Assembly: GCF_004923315.1 (NCBI RefSeq)
Contig: NZ_CP039642.1
Span: 248,001-312,000, forward strand
Source: Azospirillum sp. TSA2s
GTDB taxonomy: Bacteria > Pseudomonadota > Alphaproteobacteria > Azospirillales > Azospirillaceae
Direction: 5' to 3'
Length of the DNA: 64,000 bases
Shown here: positions 61,000-64,000 of the stretch, one piece after another
Position numbering within the stretch: position 1 is the first letter of the stretch
Layout: every line of letters begins with the position of its first letter
The notes under the pieces: generated by a model
The model's input: the letters and a program-made list of their open reading frames with translations, nothing else
What the model was told of the DNA's origin: nothing
Database searches by the model: none
Made by a program: the position numbers and the translations under genes

Positions 61000-61563
61000 A
61001 TGGCTGTCACCGCCGAGACCCTCTGCACCGCGTTCCGGGGCGAGCGCCGCCTTGCCGCCGGGGACGCGCTGAGCGTTGCGCGGGCCTTGCGGGCGGCGCT
61101 GGTCGCGGAGCCGGATGGGCCGCCGGTGCTGGTGTTCGAGGATGCCACCGGCAAGAGGGTCGACCTCGATCTGCGGGGAAGCGACGAGGAGGTCGCATGG
61201 CGTCTCTCTCCCCCGCCGCGTGGCCCCGGTCGGCCGAAGCTGGGGGTGGTGGCGCGGGAGGTCACGCTGCTGCCGCGCCATTGGGAATGGCTGAACGCCC
61301 AGCCGGGCGGAGCGTCGGTGGCGTTGCGCAAGCTGGTCGACGAGGCGCGCAAGGGGAGCGAAGCAAAAGACCGCGTGCGCCGGGCGCAGGAGGCCGCCTA
61401 TCGCTTCATGCTGGAGTTGGCCGGCGACCGGCCGGGCTATGAGGAGGCGGTTCGGGCGCTCTATGCTGCAGACCGGGAGCGGTTCGACGCGCTGACGGCG
61501 GACTGGCCGGTGGAGCTGCGCGATTATGCCCGCGCTCTGGCGGAGGGGGCGTTTTCCGGCTGA
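61000..61563 (+). CDS. DUF2239 family protein
   Basis: The 187-residue protein has the DUF2239 layout. An N-terminal CTAFRGERRLAAGDALSVA is followed by PPVLVFEDATGKRVDLDLRG, then GRPKLGVVAREVTLLPRHWE and WLNAQPGGASVALRKLVDEA, which make up the strongly conserved centre. A helical C-terminus (AYRFMLELAGDRPGYEEAVR) follows. The function of the family is unknown. The GGAG before the ATG at 61000 and the excellent promoter at 60944 show that this is a real, probably regulated, single gene. The frame open to 60886 would run through the promoter and is rejected. Confidence 0.9.
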   Translation: MAVTAETLCTAFRGERRLAAGDALSVARALRAALVAEPDGPPVLVFEDATGKRVDLDLRGSDEEVAWRLSPPPRGPGRPKLGVVAREVTLLPRHWEWLNAQPGGASVALRKLVDEARKGSEAKDRVRRAQEAAYRFMLELAGDRPGYEEAVRALYAADRERFDALTADWPVELRDYARALAEGAFSG

Positions 61564-61641
61564 ACAGGCGGGCAGGCGCGTGAAGGCGCGCCCGCCGGGT
61601 CCGTTCCCGCCGGAAGGAGCGGACCCTGTTGGCCGGAAGCC

Positions 61642-62387
<746 letters not shown>

Positions 62388-63662
62388 ATGGCCGTACCGG
62401 GCACCGAATCGGGCAACGCGACCGTCCCGCCGCAGGGCGGCGACATCACCACGGAGGTCGTGGTGCTGGGCGGCGGTCTGGCCGGGCTGACCATGGCGGC
62501 GGCGCTGGCCAGCGCCGGCGTGCCGGTGGTCTGCATCGACCAGGACAGCCCCGAACGCATGGGCGGCGGCGATTTCGACATCCGCACCACCGCGATCTCC
62601 TATGCCTCCAAGATGGTGCTGGAGGCGGCGGGGGTGTGGCATCACATGGCCGATCAAGCCGGTCCGATGCTGGACATCCGCATCGCCGACCAGTTCTCGC
62701 CCCTGTTCATCCATTACGACCACACGGAACTTGCGATGGAGGGCAAGCACCAGCCCTTCGGCTGGATCCTGGACAACAAGGACATCCGCCGCGCCCTGTT
62801 CACCCGCGCCGCCGAGCTGCCGGGACTGGTCCATCTGGCGCCGGCCAAGGCGGTGACGGTGGAGCGGACGCGGTCGGGCGTGATGGTGCGTCTGGCCGAC
62901 GGGCGGACGGTGCGCGGCCGGCTGCTGGTCGGCGCCGACGGGCGGCGGTCGATGGCGCGCGATAGCGCGGGGATCAAGGTGCGGCGCTGGTCCTACGACC
63001 AGAGCGCCATCATCTGCACCATCCGCCACACCGAGCCGAACAAGGGCGTCGCGGTGGAGCATTTCCTGCCCAACGGTCCCTTCGCCGTCCTGCCGATGAC
63101 GGACAACCGCTGTTCCATCGTGTGGAGCGAGAAGACCTCGCTGGTCGACACCTATCTGAGGCTGCCCGACGACCAGTTCGTCGACGAGCTGCAGCGCCGG
63201 TCCGGCGGCTATCTCGGCGAGATCACGCTGCTGACCAAGCGCGAGGCGTGGCCGCTGTCGGTCCTGCTGGCCGACCGCTTCATCGCCGACCGGCTGGCGC
63301 TGGTGGGGGAGGCGGCGCACGCCATCCACCCGATCGCCGGGCAGGGGCTGAATCTCGGCATGCGCGACGTCGCCGCGCTGGCGGAGGTGGTGGTCGACGC
63401 CTATCGCCTCGGCCTCGACGTCGGCGGGCCGGAGGTGCTGGCCCGCTTCCAGCGCTGGCGCCGCTTCGACACCGTGCTGCTGGCGGCGGTGTGCGACGGG
63501 CTGGTCCATCTGTTCTCCAACAACATCCCGCCGGTGAAGCTGGCGCGCGACCTCGGCATGGCGGTGATCAACCGGCTGCCGCCGGTCAAGCGCTTCTTCA
63601 TGAAGCACGCGATGGGCGTGGTCGGCGACCTGCCGCGGATGATCCGCGGGCAGCCGCTGTGA
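62388..63662 (+). CDS. ubiH: FAD-dependent ubiquinone-biosynthesis hydroxylase (UbiH/COQ6 family)
   Basis: The 424-residue flavin monooxygenase has the FAD motif VVLGGGLAGLTMAAALASAG, the mid-protein LLVGADGRRSMARDSAGI (DG motif) and LALVGEAAHAIHPIAGQGLN with LGMRDVAALAEVV (GD/ribityl motif), which define the UbiH/UbiF/VisC/COQ6 family. Family members hydroxylate the ring during ubiquinone synthesis. Which position is modified cannot be read from the sequence, since alphaproteobacterial members vary in specificity. The ATG at 62388 begins the conserved part, with GAGAGGG about 12 bases upstream. lolA follows on the same strand after 120 bases. Confidence 0.87.
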   Translation: MAVPGTESGNATVPPQGGDITTEVVVLGGGLAGLTMAAALASAGVPVVCIDQDSPERMGGGDFDIRTTAISYASKMVLEAAGVWHHMADQAGPMLDIRIADQFSPLFIHYDHTELAMEGKHQPFGWILDNKDIRRALFTRAAELPGLVHLAPAKAVTVERTRSGVMVRLADGRTVRGRLLVGADGRRSMARDSAGIKVRRWSYDQSAIICTIRHTEPNKGVAVEHFLPNGPFAVLPMTDNRCSIVWSEKTSLVDTYLRLPDDQFVDELQRRSGGYLGEITLLTKREAWPLSVLLADRFIADRLALVGEAAHAIHPIAGQGLNLGMRDVAALAEVVVDAYRLGLDVGGPEVLARFQRWRRFDTVLLAAVCDGLVHLFSNNIPPVKLARDLGMAVINRLPPVKRFFMKHAMGVVGDLPRMIRGQPL

Positions 63663-63782
63663 CGCTGCCCTCCTGACCCGACTTCGGTGGTCCCGCCATT
63701 GGTGCTCCTTGGCAGCGGGGGGCGGACGCCTTATGTCCGCCATACCGCCCGGTTAAGGGATCCCGGGCCACTCCGACCAAGG

Positions 63783-64000
63783 ATGAAGATCGTGCTTCGC
63801 CGTCTTTCCCGCTCTCTGCTGACCGGCGCCCTGCTCTCCGCCGCCCTTCTGGCTCCGCTGCCGGCCCTGTTCGCCTCGCCCGCCACTGCCGCGCCGGCCA
63901 CCCCGGTCTCGCTGTCGGCGCAGGATCAGGCGGTCGTCGCCAAGGTGGAGGAGTATCTGAACGGCATCACCACCCTGCAGTCGAAGTTCCTGCAGGTGGC
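63783..64000 (+). CDS. lolA: Outer-membrane lipoprotein carrier protein LolA (start only, cut by window edge)
   Basis: The 72 visible codons give a signal peptide (MKIVLRRLSRSLLTGALLSA, continuing to a cleavage site near SPATAAPA) and then VAKVEEYLNGITTLQSKFLQ, the characteristic LolA beginning. LolA carries lipoproteins across the periplasm from LolCDE to LolB or the outer membrane. AAGG lies just before the ATG. The rest of the gene is to the right of the window. Confidence 0.85.
   Translation, partial: MKIVLRRLSRSLLTGALLSAALLAPLPALFASPATAAPATPVSLSAQDQAVVAKVEEYLNGITTLQSKFLQV

Overview
The window is a visibly GC-rich bacterial chromosome segment with dense, mostly operonic genes. The gene content points to an alphaproteobacterium of the Azospirillum/Rhodospirillales type. 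A PII protein almost identical to what I recall of Azospirillum GlnZ has a class I aminotransferase downstream, as described for the glnZ-aat locus of A. brasilense. It is accompanied by Rhodospirillales-style ftsK and UbiH neighbours, an NHLM peptide-export cassette and intergenic palindromes common in this clade. The organism is inferred from recall, not from a database search.

Layout. (1) 1-4543: reductive pyrimidine catabolism (TetR regulator cut by the left edge, N-carbamoyl amidohydrolase, PreA, PreT). (2) 4886-7254: Ogt, a small CsbD-like protein, and a bdcA/bdcR divergent pair with two near-identical operator palindromes. (3) 7280-17331: hexuronate/pectin catabolism. uxaC-uxaA-eamA-kdgK and kduI-kduD-kdgF form two minus-strand operons, with mgsA and two paralogous FadR-type GntR regulators. 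Four copies of an ACTAATATATTAGT-like box sit in front of the transcription units. (4) 17552-24459: an NHLM-type export system (HlyD-like protein, peptidase-ABC, second ABC, cyclic-nucleotide-binding-fold protein) with no precursor peptide visible. (5) 24531-28410: an NMT1/THI5-type ABC importer. (6) 28865-40777: marC and a complete paaABCDE-N-GHIJK phenylacetate operon. (7) 41231-48384: chemoreceptor, DJ-1-like protein, isocitrate lyase with its divergent ScfR/RamB-type regulator, and ferredoxin-NADP reductase. (8) 48801-53841: membrane GH17 enzyme, LysE exporter, HD-GYP response regulator, dapB. (9) 53921-56737: Zur-box controlled znuA/znuCB and a 24-codon ORF with a strong Shine-Dalgarno. 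(10) 56835-64000: ftsK, a DapC-like aminotransferase, a DUF2239 gene, glnZ, ubiH and the start of lolA.

How the genes work together. Regions 1, 3, 6 and 7 are catabolic and feed central carbon: pyrimidines to beta-alanine-type products, pectin-derived uronates to 2-keto-3-deoxygluconate, phenylacetate to acetyl-CoA and succinyl-CoA, and acetyl-CoA to the glyoxylate shunt. This suits a plant-associated lifestyle.

Three families of intergenic palindromes recur between genes, often inside operons: A (CCCTCTCCCG...), B (CCCCCACCC...) and C (CGTCATCCCCGCGAAGG...). A two-hairpin module of about 60 bp is nested inside members of both A and B, and one family A copy supplies the last codons and the stop of paaH. 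No rRNA, tRNA, CRISPR array, transposase or phage gene was recognised.
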